Assembly (NCBI GenBank): GCA_910583925.1
Contig: CAJTZJ010000006.1
Location: 1 to 64,000 of the forward strand
Direction of reading: 5' to 3'
DNA: 64,000 nucleotides
Origin: an uncultured Eubacterium sp.
GTDB lineage: Bacteria > Bacillota > Clostridia > Oscillospirales > Acutalibacteraceae
Position 1 is the first letter of the stretch. Every line of letters starts with the position of its first letter. This document shows, in pieces, positions 26,085-35,626 of this stretch. Below the pieces are notes generated by a model, which was not told the DNA's origin, made no database searches, and worked only from the letters and a program-made list of their open reading frames with translations. The translations under genes were made by a program, and so were the position numbers.

Positions 26085-26672
26085 TTATTTGGCAATTTCA
26101 GAAATTATATCTGCACAGGCTTCATAACCAAAAGCACTGCTGTTCAGGCATATGTCATAATTCTGTGCTTTGCCCCATTGCCTGTCTGTATAATAATTAT
26201 AATTTATGCTTCGTTTTTTATCCGTCATTTTCATAAGCTTTAACGCTTCCTTTTCGGAAACATGATTTGAAGCCATAACCTTTTTTATTTTCTCTTCCGC
26301 TTCACCATAAACAAAAACATGAAGAGAATTTTCATAATCGGCAAGTATATCGTCAGCACATCTTCCAACGATAACACAAGGCCCCTTTTCGGCAATTTCA
26401 AGTATTATTTTTCTTTGAACGGAAAATATGTAATCATTCATTGAAGAGCCTGATCTGTCTCTGCCAACAACAGAATAAGCAAAAATACTTTTTGACGGAG
26501 AATATTCGCCGTTTTTCTCAATATAATCTTCGGTAAAGCCTGTTGCTTCGGCAACCTTAGCTATAATTTCTTTATCATAATAAGAAATCCCCAGCTTTTC
26601 GGCAACCATTTTGCCTATCATTCTGCCGCCGCTGCCATATTCACGGCTTATTGTTATTATGCTTTTCTTCAT
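26085..26672 (-). CDS. Cytidylate kinase-like family protein
   Basis: 195-residue P-loop protein. The N-terminal ISREYGSGGRMIG matches the nucleotide-binding loop of the cytidylate-kinase-like family, a group separate from the housekeeping Cmk. An internal segment G-P-C-V-I-V-G-R-C-A-D lies near residue 96. The activity of this family is not well established; nucleotide phosphorylation is assumed. It is a single gene with a strong ribosome binding site (GGAGGGG) and convergent to the XRE gene. Confidence 0.85.
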   Translation of the reverse strand: MKKSIITISREYGSGGRMIGKMVAEKLGISYYDKEIIAKVAEATGFTEDYIEKNGEYSPSKSIFAYSVVGRDRSGSSMNDYIFSVQRKIILEIAEKGPCVIVGRCADDILADYENSLHVFVYGEAEEKIKKVMASNHVSEKEALKLMKMTDKKRSINYNYYTDRQWGKAQNYDICLNSSAFGYEACADIISEIAK

Positions 26673-26741
26673 ATTTACCCCTCCACAAAAGCAATATTTT
26701 ACTTATAACAACTACATTATAGCATAAAAGAATGAATAAAT

Positions 26742-26778
26742 AAAGAGAAAGCACAGGCTATTCCCGGGCTTTCTCTTT
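26742..26778 (-). terminator. Terminator of htpG
   Basis: 11-bp stem with AAAGAGAAAGC and GCTTTCTCTTT arms and a 15-nt loop; the T run is on the minus strand. Confidence 0.75.
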
Positions 26779-26781
26779 TAA

Positions 26782-28668
26782 TTACATTAAATCGGTTACC
26801 ATATCCGCAAATTCTGTTGGATTTTCAATCTGAAGACCGCTTATAAGACGAGCCTGATTATAAAGAATTTTTGTATATGCCTTTAATTTATCTTTATCAT
26901 TTGCAAATAACTCATAAAGCTTTTCGGACACCTTATGCTCAGAATTTATTTCAAGCACAAGCTGTGCTTTCATCCCCTGATTTCCGCCAGGCATCTGGCT
27001 TAAAACCTTTGCCATCTCAAGAGAAACAAATCCCTCTGCCGAAAGGCATACTGCGTGCTTTCCGATAGAATCGGTAAATTTAACGGCAGACACCTCATCA
27101 TCAAGATAACCTTTCATTTCTTCAAGCATATCCTTTGATGCATTGTTCTTTTCATCAAGAGCCTTTTTCTCTTCGTCCGAGCTTAAATTCAAATCATCCT
27201 TACAGATATTTGCGAATTTTTTGCCGTCATATTCCATAAGCATCTGAATAGCGAATTCATCAACATCATCCGTAAAGTAAAGCACATCATAGCCCTTTTC
27301 CTTAACAGCCTCTGTTTGGGGAAGCAAAGCGATTTTTTCTGCACTTTCACCGCAGGCATAATAAATGGTATCCTGATTTTCAGGCATTGCTTCAACATAT
27401 TCCTTAAGCGTTACATATTTATTTTCCTTAGACGATTTAAAAAGAATGAAATCCTTAAGTGCATCCTTTTCCATACCATAATTTGCGTATATGCCCCATT
27501 TAAGCTGAATACCGAAGGTTTCAAAGAATTTTTCATACTTATCCCTATCGTTATTAAGCATTTTCTTAAGTTCATTCTTAATTTTCTTATCAATAGCCTT
27601 TGCCATTATCTTAAGCTGATAATCCTGCTGTAGGATTTCACGGCTGATATTAAGGCTTAAATCAGCAGAGTCAACAATACCCTTTACAAAGCTGAAATAA
27701 TCCGGAACCAAATCGGAGCATTTGTCCATAATAAGTACGCCGTTTGTATAAAGCTGAAGTCCCTTTTCATATTCCTTTGAATAAAAATCATAAGGAGGCT
27801 TTGAAGGAATATAAATCAGCGCATCAAAGGTTGCCTGACCCTCTGTTTTTGAATGGATAACGGAAAGAGGATTTTCATAATCCATAAACTTATTCTTATA
27901 GAATTCATTATATTCCTCTTCACCGATTTCACTTTTATTCTTGCGCCACAAAGGAATCATTGAGTTAAGAGTATCAACCGTAACCTCTTCTTTATATTCG
28001 CCTTCCTTTTCCTCATCAGGAACAGAATGTGTCATTGCCATTTTAATCGGATAGCGGATATAATCGCTGTATTTTTTAATAAGCTCAGAAAGTCTGTATT
28101 GCTCAAGGAACTGAGAATAATCGTCATTATCCGTATCCTCCTTGATATAAAGCGTAATTACGGTACCTGCTTCATCCTTTTCGCATTCTTCAATTGTATA
28201 ACCGTCTGCACCCTCAGAGGTCCATTTATAAGCCGTATCTGCACCGAATGCCTTTGAAACGGCCTCAACCTTTGAAGCAACCATAAATGAGGAATAAAAA
28301 CCTACACCAAACTGACCGATAACCTCAATATCATTCTTCTTTGCTTCTTCGTTATCCTTCTTAAAGTTAAGAGAGCCGGATTTGGCAATCGTGCCGAGAT
28401 TCGCTTCAAGCTCTTCAGCAGTCATACCGATACCGTTATCTGAAATAGTAATTGTGCGTGCATCCTTATCTGCAGCAACCATTATTTCAAAATCGCTTTT
28501 TGACATACCGACACTGTCATCCGTTAAAGACTTAAAATAAAGCTTATCAATCGCATCGGACGCATTTGAAATAAGCTCACGAATAAAAATCTCCCTGTTT
28601 GTATAAATTGAATGAATCATCATATCAAGGAGCTTTTTAGATTCAGCTTTGAATTGTTTCTTTCTCAT
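26782..28668 (-). CDS. htpG: Chaperone protein HtpG (Hsp90)
   Basis: 628-residue ATP-dependent chaperone acting in the cytosol. The GHKL ATPase domain occupies about residues 1-220, with IRELISNASDAIDKL near residue 25, DNGIGMT near residue 78 and GQFGVGFYS near residue 116, followed by middle and dimerisation domains. The start at 28668 has AGGTGA five bases upstream; the longer frame would begin inside the transcription control region. A perfect CIRCE element sits just upstream. Confidence 0.96.
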   Translation of the reverse strand: MRKKQFKAESKKLLDMMIHSIYTNREIFIRELISNASDAIDKLYFKSLTDDSVGMSKSDFEIMVAADKDARTITISDNGIGMTAEELEANLGTIAKSGSLNFKKDNEEAKKNDIEVIGQFGVGFYSSFMVASKVEAVSKAFGADTAYKWTSEGADGYTIEECEKDEAGTVITLYIKEDTDNDDYSQFLEQYRLSELIKKYSDYIRYPIKMAMTHSVPDEEKEGEYKEEVTVDTLNSMIPLWRKNKSEIGEEEYNEFYKNKFMDYENPLSVIHSKTEGQATFDALIYIPSKPPYDFYSKEYEKGLQLYTNGVLIMDKCSDLVPDYFSFVKGIVDSADLSLNISREILQQDYQLKIMAKAIDKKIKNELKKMLNNDRDKYEKFFETFGIQLKWGIYANYGMEKDALKDFILFKSSKENKYVTLKEYVEAMPENQDTIYYACGESAEKIALLPQTEAVKEKGYDVLYFTDDVDEFAIQMLMEYDGKKFANICKDDLNLSSDEEKKALDEKNNASKDMLEEMKGYLDDEVSAVKFTDSIGKHAVCLSAEGFVSLEMAKVLSQMPGGNQGMKAQLVLEINSEHKVSEKLYELFANDKDKLKAYTKILYNQARLISGLQIENPTEFADMVTDLM

Positions 28669-28691
28669 AAAAATCACCTGTTTTTTATAAA

Positions 28692-28718
28692 TTAGCACTC
28701 TGTTGTATCGAGTGCTAA
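28692..28718. promoter_or_regulatory. CIRCE element (HrcA operator)
   Basis: Perfect TTAGCACTC-N9-GAGTGCTAA. It lies between the -10 box and the htpG start, where bound HrcA would block transcription until heat stress. Confidence 0.96.
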
Positions 28719-28723
28719 TTTAT

Positions 28724-28751
28724 ATTATAGCCTTTATTTTCCATTTGTCAA
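28724..28751 (-). promoter_or_regulatory. Promoter of htpG
   Basis: Minus strand TTGACA (28746-28751), 16 bp, TATAAT (28724-28729), immediately before the CIRCE palindrome. Confidence 0.85.
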
Positions 28752-28827
28752 CCGTGTTAAAAAATATTTAATATTTTCAACTTGGTACAAACCTTACTTT
28801 TATAATTTATATATTGTTCCTAAATTG

Positions 28828-28862
28828 AAAATGAGTTCGATATAACATCGAACTCATTTTTT
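28828..28862. terminator. Terminator-like hairpin
   Basis: 13-bp perfect stem AAAATGAGTTCGA with TCGAACTCATTTT plus a T run. It lies between the end of the BspA-like gene at 28956 and the htpG promoter and should end the former. Confidence 0.85.
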
Positions 28863-28955
28863 GCAAATTAATATGATTTATCTTTTGATTCTACTTCTTA
28901 AAACTTCTACCAATGAAAAGGAATGTTTATCATTCTGAAAGATACTAATAAAACA

Positions 28956-30638
28956 TCAGCAACATTTCTTACATGGAGAATATGTGTTTTTTACTTTAGA
29001 CATAGTTGTTTTCATAGCATTTTTACCCGCACAAGCCTGGCTATAATGATACTTTTTTCCTGTTGGTGTTATATATACAGTATTTGAAGTGGCAGTATTC
29101 TTTGCATTAACAACATTGCTGTAATTTGATGTTGCATTCTTGTTCTTGCTTGTTACCGCTCTTATCTTGTAGCTGTAGGTTTTTCCCTTTGCGGCTACTG
29201 CTGTCGTAAAGCTTGTTGCTGTTGTTGTTTTCATAAGCTTGTAAGAGCCGTTTGCCTGTTTGATATAAAGCTCATACTTTTCTGCGCCTGCTACCTTTCC
29301 CCAGGACAGCTTGAAAGAACCGTTCTTGTTTACGGCGACCTTTAACGACGGTGTCTGTAGCTTTTTCGTATTCTTTGCATTTACTACTGAACTGTAAGCT
29401 GATGCTGCCGACTTGTTCTTACTTGTCACTGCCCTCATTTTGTATGAGAACTGCTTGCCGTATGTTGCAAACGCTGTTGTGAATGAGGTGGAAGTAGTTG
29501 TTTTCATCAGCTTATATGAGCCATTTGCTTGCTTAATGTAAAGCTCATACTTTTCTGCTCCTGTTACCTTATTCCAAGACAATTTGAATGTACCGTTTGC
29601 ATTTACGGCTACCTTTAATGTAGGTGTCTGTAATTTCTTCGTATTCTTTGCATTGACAACTTTACTGTAAGCAGATTTTGTATTGCCTTTTACAGCTCGC
29701 ATTTTGTAACTATACTGTTTACCGTATGTTGCAAATGCTGTTGTGAATGAGGTAGCAGTTGTTGTTTTCATCAGCTTATATGAGCCATCTGCCTGTTTGA
29801 TATAAAGCTCATATTTTTCTGCGCCTGAAACCTTATTCCAGGACAACTTGAATGTACCATTTGCATTTACGATTGCTTTAAGGGTTGGTGTAGATAATTG
29901 TGTTAAAGCAACAAATTTTCTGCCGTATTCCTTAGCATATTTTTCTGCAGTTGAGCCTTTATAGCCATGAATTGCTGCACCTTTGACGATTGTAAAGTCA
30001 CAGGTTTTATCCCCCGGATTGCAGAGTTCACATATTTTGCAATTTTTGTTCAGGAAAGTTATATTTTTAAGGTTTTTACAATCCTGAAAGGCTTGATGCT
30101 GTATGCTTTTAACACTTTCGGGAAGTGTAATATCGGTTAAGCCGGAACAGTTATAAAATGCAAATCTGCCGATTTTTGTTACACCGTTCGGCACCTTAGT
30201 TGTTTTACAACCCGCAATCAAATTGCCCGTTGCTTTTTCAATAATAGCATTGCAGTTATTCCTGCTGTCATAATATTTATTATCAGAAGCAACTTTTATT
30301 GCAGTGATATTCGGGCAATTGAGAATAACCATATCATCTATTTCCGTTACACTTGCAGGAACAGAAAGACTTTTTACAATTGTATTGTCATTAAATGAAA
30401 AATTTGAGATTCTGGTTACCTTTTTTCCCGAAATTGTATCCGGAATCACAACATCTTCCCCTTTGCCGGAATAGCCGACAATTTTCACTGTGTTCTCACC
30501 GTTTTCAACATAATTTTCGGCATATCTGATACCATCCTCTGTTACCAAAGCAGTAGCAGCAAATGCAGAAATACCCATTCCCGATGCTAAGCTGACAAGC
30601 ATAACAATAGCTAAAAGCAAGCTTGCAATCTTTTTCAT
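28956..30638 (-). CDS. Secreted BspA-like protein with FN3-like repeats and a C-terminal Cys motif
   Basis: 560 residues. A signal peptide (about 1-29, cleaved after A-F-A) is followed by BspA-type leucine-rich repeats (about 30-245), then three 88-residue FN3-like repeats (about 248-510). These are nearly identical to those of the proteins encoded at 279-2444 and 43805-46570. The last 40 residues form a different module, H-Y-S-x2-C (His531, Cys536) and P-C-K-K-C-C (Cys556-560). It resembles the small Cys-containing tail G-K-K-Y-H-x-x-x-C...P-C-x-x-C found on many secreted nucleases and Ada-like domains, so metal binding is plausible. Own promoter at 30682-30710. Confidence 0.82.
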   Translation of the reverse strand: MKKIASLLLAIVMLVSLASGMGISAFAATALVTEDGIRYAENYVENGENTVKIVGYSGKGEDVVIPDTISGKKVTRISNFSFNDNTIVKSLSVPASVTEIDDMVILNCPNITAIKVASDNKYYDSRNNCNAIIEKATGNLIAGCKTTKVPNGVTKIGRFAFYNCSGLTDITLPESVKSIQHQAFQDCKNLKNITFLNKNCKICELCNPGDKTCDFTIVKGAAIHGYKGSTAEKYAKEYGRKFVALTQLSTPTLKAIVNANGTFKLSWNKVSGAEKYELYIKQADGSYKLMKTTTATSFTTAFATYGKQYSYKMRAVKGNTKSAYSKVVNAKNTKKLQTPTLKVAVNANGTFKLSWNKVTGAEKYELYIKQANGSYKLMKTTTSTSFTTAFATYGKQFSYKMRAVTSKNKSAASAYSSVVNAKNTKKLQTPSLKVAVNKNGSFKLSWGKVAGAEKYELYIKQANGSYKLMKTTTATSFTTAVAAKGKTYSYKIRAVTSKNKNATSNYSNVVNAKNTATSNTVYITPTGKKYHYSQACAGKNAMKTTMSKVKNTYSPCKKCC

Positions 30639-30681
30639 AAATTTTACTCCTTATACCAATAAAAAATAATTTACAAAACTG

Positions 30682-30710
30682 ATTATATCGTAAAGCAATA
30701 TAACTGTCAA
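30682..30710 (-). promoter_or_regulatory. Promoter of the second BspA-like gene
   Basis: Minus strand TTGACA (30705-30710), 17 bp, TATAAT (30682-30687): a consensus promoter with a leader of about 35 nt and no RNA element, unlike the first BspA-like gene. Confidence 0.85.
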
Positions 30711-30711
30711 T

Positions 30712-32037
30712 TCATTTTCTGTTTAAATAATCCACAATATCTTCTTTCGTATTATTCAGCCGAGCATCAACAACGAGCATCAGAATTTCATTCAGCTTTT
30801 CGCCTATTTCTTTTCCTTTATAGCCAAGCGCAATTAAATCATTGCCGTTTACTGCCAAATCAGATATTTTAAACGCCTCGCCTGCTGCAACAATTTCATC
30901 AAGCTCTATCAGAAATTCATTCAGTTTTTTCAGCTCATAGCCTATCTTAGCCGGATTATGGGCGTACAAATCCGAAATGCGGACTTTAAAAAGCGCCTTT
31001 GTATAATCAGCCCCGATTTTTGCAAGCCAGCGTTTTACTCTTATATCATCAACATTTTCAACACCCTGATGATAACGAATAAGCGTTGTTACCTTATCAT
31101 AAACTTCATTGCTTACCTTAAACCGTTTAAGCACTTTTTTTGCAATATCAGCACCGACGGGAGCATGAAATTTGAAATGATCTATCCCCTTTTCATCCGT
31201 TGTTTTAACAGACGGCTTGCCGATATCGTGCAGAAGCATAGTAAGACGGATGATTTCATCCTTCGGAGCAGCATCAACAGCATGAATGATATGGTCATAA
31301 ACATTATAAATATGCCACGGATTATTCTGAACGCAATCAAAAGCAGGCTTCAGTTCAGGAATTACAACACCTATAACCTCTTTATAGGCATCAAGCACCT
31401 GCAAAGCGTTGTCGCCTGCAAGAAGCTTTTTAAGCTCTGTAAAAATCCGTTCCTTTGCAATATTATCAAGAAGATACATATTATCAAAAATTGCTTTTTT
31501 CGTACTTTCCTCTATATCAAAGCAGAGCGTTGCAGAAAAGCGAAGCGCACGCATAATACGCAGCGCATCCTCTTTAAATCTTAAATCGGCATTTCCGACT
31601 GCACGAATCACTTTATTATCAATATCCTTCTTACCGCCGAATAAATCAACAATACCCTCTTTATGATTATAAGCCATTGCATTAATTGTAAAATCACGGC
31701 GGGATAAATCTTCCTTCACATCATCAACAAAAGAAACACTTTCCGGACGGCGGTTATCCTTATATTCTCCATCTTTTCTGAATGTTGTTATCTCGTAGTT
31801 TTCACCATTTAAAACAGCCGTAACCGTACCATGCTGCAAACCTGTTTCAATAACCTTAATATTATTCTGTTTTAAAATCTCTTCTACTGTTTCAGGCTTT
31901 GCAGAGGTTGTTATATCAATATCCTTTTCCGGCTTTCCAAGAAGATAATCACGGACACATCCGCCAACGGCATAAGCCTTGCAGCCGTTATCAGACAATA
32001 TATTTATTAACTTTTCTGCATCTTCGGATATTTTCAT
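30712..32037 (-). CDS. cca: CCA tRNA nucleotidyltransferase
   Basis: 441-residue class II nucleotidyltransferase that builds or repairs the CCA end of tRNAs. The head domain has VGGCVRDYLLG near residue 25 and the D-x-D catalytic pair in KDIDI near residue 40. RRDFTINAMAY follows near residue 130. A C-terminal HD domain is present (LLHDIGKP near residue 265). Sound ribosome binding site GAGGTGA. It could also be a poly(A) polymerase-like enzyme, but the single HD-bearing copy in this lineage is normally the CCA enzyme. Confidence 0.93.
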   Translation of the reverse strand: MKISEDAEKLINILSDNGCKAYAVGGCVRDYLLGKPEKDIDITTSAKPETVEEILKQNNIKVIETGLQHGTVTAVLNGENYEITTFRKDGEYKDNRRPESVSFVDDVKEDLSRRDFTINAMAYNHKEGIVDLFGGKKDIDNKVIRAVGNADLRFKEDALRIMRALRFSATLCFDIEESTKKAIFDNMYLLDNIAKERIFTELKKLLAGDNALQVLDAYKEVIGVVIPELKPAFDCVQNNPWHIYNVYDHIIHAVDAAPKDEIIRLTMLLHDIGKPSVKTTDEKGIDHFKFHAPVGADIAKKVLKRFKVSNEVYDKVTTLIRYHQGVENVDDIRVKRWLAKIGADYTKALFKVRISDLYAHNPAKIGYELKKLNEFLIELDEIVAAGEAFKISDLAVNGNDLIALGYKGKEIGEKLNEILMLVVDARLNNTKEDIVDYLNRK

Positions 32038-32088
32038 TTGCTCACCTCATTTTTAATATTTTATCATACAGTCAGCAATAATACAAAT

Positions 32089-32481
32089 ATGAACTATATT
32101 TTATATTACTTTTTTGTTTTTTTACTGGGCGGACAGGGATACTGCACACTTGAAATGCTATGGCGTGGAAGAACACATTACAGTATGTTTTTTGCAGGCG
32201 GAATCATACTGATGATATTATTTTATATTTCCGCGGAAATGAAAAAGACACCTCTATTTAAGAAGTGTCTTTTAGGAGCAGTTATTATTACAGCAGTTGA
32301 ATTCATTTTCGGAATCATATTTAACATTTTGCTTAATATGAATGTCTGGAACTATGAAAATGTTCCCTTCAACATACTTGGTCAGATATGCCTGCCGTAT
32401 TCAATTCTATGGCTTGGTCTTTGCTTTATCCTGTTCAAATGGGTTATCAAAGACAAATTCATTTTGAAATCCCAAGCGTAA
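32089..32481 (+). CDS. Small integral membrane protein, CmpB/DUF1113-like
   Basis: 130 residues with four hydrophobic segments and short loops. The pattern, with the G-x-x-x-E segment in the first helix (GGQGYCTLEMLWRG) and W-N-Y-x-N-x-P-x-N-x-x-G-Q-I-C-L-P near residue 94, matches the putative ABC-transporter type IV (CmpB) membrane family; function unknown. No clear ribosome binding site precedes the ATG; the frame opens earlier at 32038. Its end overlaps the end of the convergent mannosidase gene by 23 bp. Confidence 0.7.
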   Translation: MNYILYYFFVFLLGGQGYCTLEMLWRGRTHYSMFFAGGIILMILFYISAEMKKTPLFKKCLLGAVIITAVEFIFGIIFNILLNMNVWNYENVPFNILGQICLPYSILWLGLCFILFKWVIKDKFILKSQA

Positions 32482-35386
32482 TAATTTCAAACGGCTTATA
32501 TACAATAACATCTGTTTCGCCCTCAATTTCTTCAAGCATATTAAGAAGCTTAACCTTGTTTTTCAGCATTATTTTTCCGCGTTTGCCATTCTGCTCAGAA
32601 AGACGGATAACAGTCATATTACCGTCTTCGCTTTCTTTAAGTGCCTGCATATAGAGAGGCTCAAAGGTATTTCCGCTGTACTCGGCATCCGATTTAACAA
32701 GCGGAACATTATACTGAAATGCAAGATTATTTATACCTGCATCAACAGCATTACCGCTATGCGGAACAATCATATAGCAGAAATTGTGCTGACCTATATC
32801 CGATGTTACATCAGGGCGAATTGTTGCACGAAGAAGAGAGAGGCTCATAACATTATTTTCAAAGCCCACACCATACTTGCCATCATTAACAAGAGCAACA
32901 CCTGCATCTGTTTCCGATAAATCACACCATTTATGATGACAGGTTTCAAAACGAGCCTGCTGCCAGGAGGTATTTTTATGTGTATCTCTTTCTATGAAGC
33001 CTGCCGAAGTATCACAAAGAGCTTTTCTTGTTAAAACATTGCAACCGAATTCCGCCTTTGCAAGCTTATGCTTTTCATTCCAGTTTACAATATTTTCAAC
33101 CTCTATTCCCCTGCTTCTTCTGAACAGACGAATAATCATTTTCCATGTTGAATTTTCAGTTTTAAGCTCTGTTACAAATGATGCAGATTCATTGTCCTTT
33201 TCTGCAAGAGAAAGCGGAGCTGCAACAGCAATATCAATCTGCTTATCTTTATAATTCGGAAGAATATCCCACGCATCATAGTTTCCGGGACAATCGGAAT
33301 AAAGCTTAAGCTTATTGAAATCTCCGTTTACCCATTCTCTTTGAAGGTCCTTGTCATAAAGAGAAGCAATGGAGCCGTCATCATTAAAGCGAACTGAATA
33401 ATAAGGTGTTTCAATCGTTTTGCCTATTTCAATCCATTCACTGTTGAAATACGCCTTGCGAAGATTGGCAGATGACAGCGCAGGAATATCAGGAAGAATC
33501 CAGTTTCCTTTTTCGCCGCATCTTGTTGCCGTACCGTTTCTGTTGGGAACAAAGGTCAGCGCATCACGCTTAAAATTAAGTGTATTGAAATACTTGGAGC
33601 CTGTGCCGATAATTTTATCAAGCTCTGTTTCAATCTCCTTATAATCAGCCATTGCATCCTCGTAAACAGGATGAATATGCGAACCCGGAAGAATATCATG
33701 AAACTGATTGATAAGAAGCTTCTTATATAAATCGGTTATTCTTTCTCTGTTATCCTCGCCTCTTAAAACAGAAAGCATTTCTGCATTTCTGAATTTATTT
33801 TCAAGACGGCGGTTTGCACGCTTCATTTCACTTTTGGTTGTAAAGGTTCCGCGGTGCATTTCAAGATAAAGCTCGCCATCCCACATTTCAAGGTTTTTAT
33901 TATCCTTTAAATTCTTTTCAAGGAATTCGGCACCGCCCATATGCGTGCATTTCGGCATAACGGACAGCTTCTCAAAACGGTGCATCATTTCAATCATTTC
34001 CTCAGTGCAGCCTGAACCTCCGTCGCCGTAGCCAAACATATTCATTGTTTGTCCGCCGCTGTCCTTATCAATATACGCTTCCCAGTTTTCCTGAATCTGA
34101 CTTGGCATATTCCATGTAATAAAATGGGTTGGCGGAACACAGGCAAGTACATCTGAGCCGTCAATACCTTTCCAGATAAAGTTATTGTGAGGAAAACGGT
34201 TTGTATCATTCCAGGTTGACATTTTGTTTGAAACAAAATAATCAACACCGCTTTTCTTTAAAATCTGCGGTAAAATCCAGCTGTTTCCGAACACATCGGG
34301 CAGCCAGGCATTATTAACGGTTTTGCCGAACATTCTCTTATAGGTCTGCTGTCCGTAAAGACACTGACGGATCAGACTTTCGGCATTGGGTATATTACAG
34401 TCCGGCTCAACATACATTGCACCTACAGGCTCGAACTGACCGTTTGCAACCTTTTCCTTTAATTCCTCAAACACCTCAGGATAATACTTTTCAAGCATTT
34501 CATAAACATACGGCTGTGTATGTGTGTATTTGAAATCCGGATATTTATCCATAAGACGAAGCTGAATAAGAATGGTTCTTAAATTTTTCTGAACAGCGTG
34601 AATTCTGCGCCAATAATAGGCAATATCAAGATGTGAATGTGCTATCAACGCAACATCGCCGTTTCCCCTGTAGGTATCATTCGGAAAAACAACCTCATCA
34701 AGATACCTTTGAGCCTCCTCAACACCTGTTAATTCGTCACTGTCAAAATCAATGAAATTCATTGCATTATTAAGCTCTTTATTGAGGAAATTCCTGTAAT
34801 CCTCACTGAACAAATCACTTTTTGCAATATCAAGCAAAAGCTCAAAATCCCAAACAAGATTCTGAACAGCGTGATTTACCGTTGCAATGTATGCACCCTC
34901 AAATATCTGACGGCAGCCGCGAACGGAAAGGCTTTCGGGATTTCTTTCATCATCGGGCTTGCTTCTGTTATAGCCCATCATTTCAAAATGCAGCGTTTTT
35001 GCATCATCAATATATGGAGACAGAAGCATTCTTTCTCTGTTCGGGTCAACACCGCCGACATATTTTCCATTTACCTTAACACAGATTTCAGCGGCAGTTT
35101 TGAGAGTAAACCAAAGTTCTTTTCCCTGCAATTCCTTCGGAATATCAACATCTGCTTTAATGAAAGCTGTTCCGTCAGGTGTAAAATACATATCGCCTTT
35201 ATTCAGAGGACGATAATCCTCTGAATAATACTCAAATTCCATTTCGGAAACCTGACGGGCATCACGGATTAAGAGATTTTTTATTTCCCACTTACTGCTG
35301 TAAATATATCGTTTCAGCCAGCCGAATCTTAAATCTGTCCATTCCTCAGGGCGCATAGAGCGCCTGACAACTTTAATATGAGCCAT
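32459..35386 (-). CDS. Alpha-mannosidase, glycoside hydrolase family 38
   Basis: 975 residues without a signal peptide, so probably cytoplasmic. The GH38 metal-binding H-x-D is in HSHLDIAYYWRR near residue 250. The nucleophile Asp is in WLPDVFG near residue 366. A further conserved QFHDILPGSHI segment (near residue 560) is followed by beta-rich C-terminal domains. It should release alpha-linked mannose from imported glycans. It is the last gene of a unit with a phosphohexomutase and a NifU-like protein (2-bp gap), which fits feeding released sugar into phosphorylated intermediates. A second GH38 gene is at 50441. Confidence 0.92.
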   Translation of the reverse strand: MAHIKVVRRSMRPEEWTDLRFGWLKRYIYSSKWEIKNLLIRDARQVSEMEFEYYSEDYRPLNKGDMYFTPDGTAFIKADVDIPKELQGKELWFTLKTAAEICVKVNGKYVGGVDPNRERMLLSPYIDDAKTLHFEMMGYNRSKPDDERNPESLSVRGCRQIFEGAYIATVNHAVQNLVWDFELLLDIAKSDLFSEDYRNFLNKELNNAMNFIDFDSDELTGVEEAQRYLDEVVFPNDTYRGNGDVALIAHSHLDIAYYWRRIHAVQKNLRTILIQLRLMDKYPDFKYTHTQPYVYEMLEKYYPEVFEELKEKVANGQFEPVGAMYVEPDCNIPNAESLIRQCLYGQQTYKRMFGKTVNNAWLPDVFGNSWILPQILKKSGVDYFVSNKMSTWNDTNRFPHNNFIWKGIDGSDVLACVPPTHFITWNMPSQIQENWEAYIDKDSGGQTMNMFGYGDGGSGCTEEMIEMMHRFEKLSVMPKCTHMGGAEFLEKNLKDNKNLEMWDGELYLEMHRGTFTTKSEMKRANRRLENKFRNAEMLSVLRGEDNRERITDLYKKLLINQFHDILPGSHIHPVYEDAMADYKEIETELDKIIGTGSKYFNTLNFKRDALTFVPNRNGTATRCGEKGNWILPDIPALSSANLRKAYFNSEWIEIGKTIETPYYSVRFNDDGSIASLYDKDLQREWVNGDFNKLKLYSDCPGNYDAWDILPNYKDKQIDIAVAAPLSLAEKDNESASFVTELKTENSTWKMIIRLFRRSRGIEVENIVNWNEKHKLAKAEFGCNVLTRKALCDTSAGFIERDTHKNTSWQQARFETCHHKWCDLSETDAGVALVNDGKYGVGFENNVMSLSLLRATIRPDVTSDIGQHNFCYMIVPHSGNAVDAGINNLAFQYNVPLVKSDAEYSGNTFEPLYMQALKESEDGNMTVIRLSEQNGKRGKIMLKNKVKLLNMLEEIEGETDVIVYKPFEIITLGISK

Positions 35387-35388
35387 AA

Positions 35389-35622
35389 TTAGACCTCCTG
35401 AAAATAAGGCTTTTTGCGGATTGCATTTATTTCAACATTTTTCTTTAAATCACGCTTAATTTCGCTCTTTATCCAATCAATACATCTGTTAAGAATAAGG
35501 CATTTTGAACATTCTCCTCTGAAAATAACTGTAAGCACACCATTTTCAAAAGAAACAAATTCAATCCAGCCGCCATCGCCCTGAATTTTAGGCGAAAGAA
35601 CCTCTGCAATATATTTTTCCAT
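35389..35622 (-). CDS. NifU-like (Nfu) domain protein
   Basis: 77 residues matching the C-terminal NifU domain: S-P-K-I-Q-G-D-G-G-x-I-E near residue 10 and the cluster-binding C38-S-K-C41. Nfu proteins carry nascent iron-sulfur clusters to targets. The gene is fused tightly into an operon between a phosphohexomutase (4-bp gap) and a mannosidase (2-bp gap), which have no evident need for such clusters. The reason for this placement is unknown. A divergent member with a different metal role is possible. Confidence 0.8.
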   Translation of the reverse strand: MEKYIAEVLSPKIQGDGGWIEFVSFENGVLTVIFRGECSKCLILNRCIDWIKSEIKRDLKKNVEINAIRKKPYFQEV

Positions 35623-35626
35623 AAGC

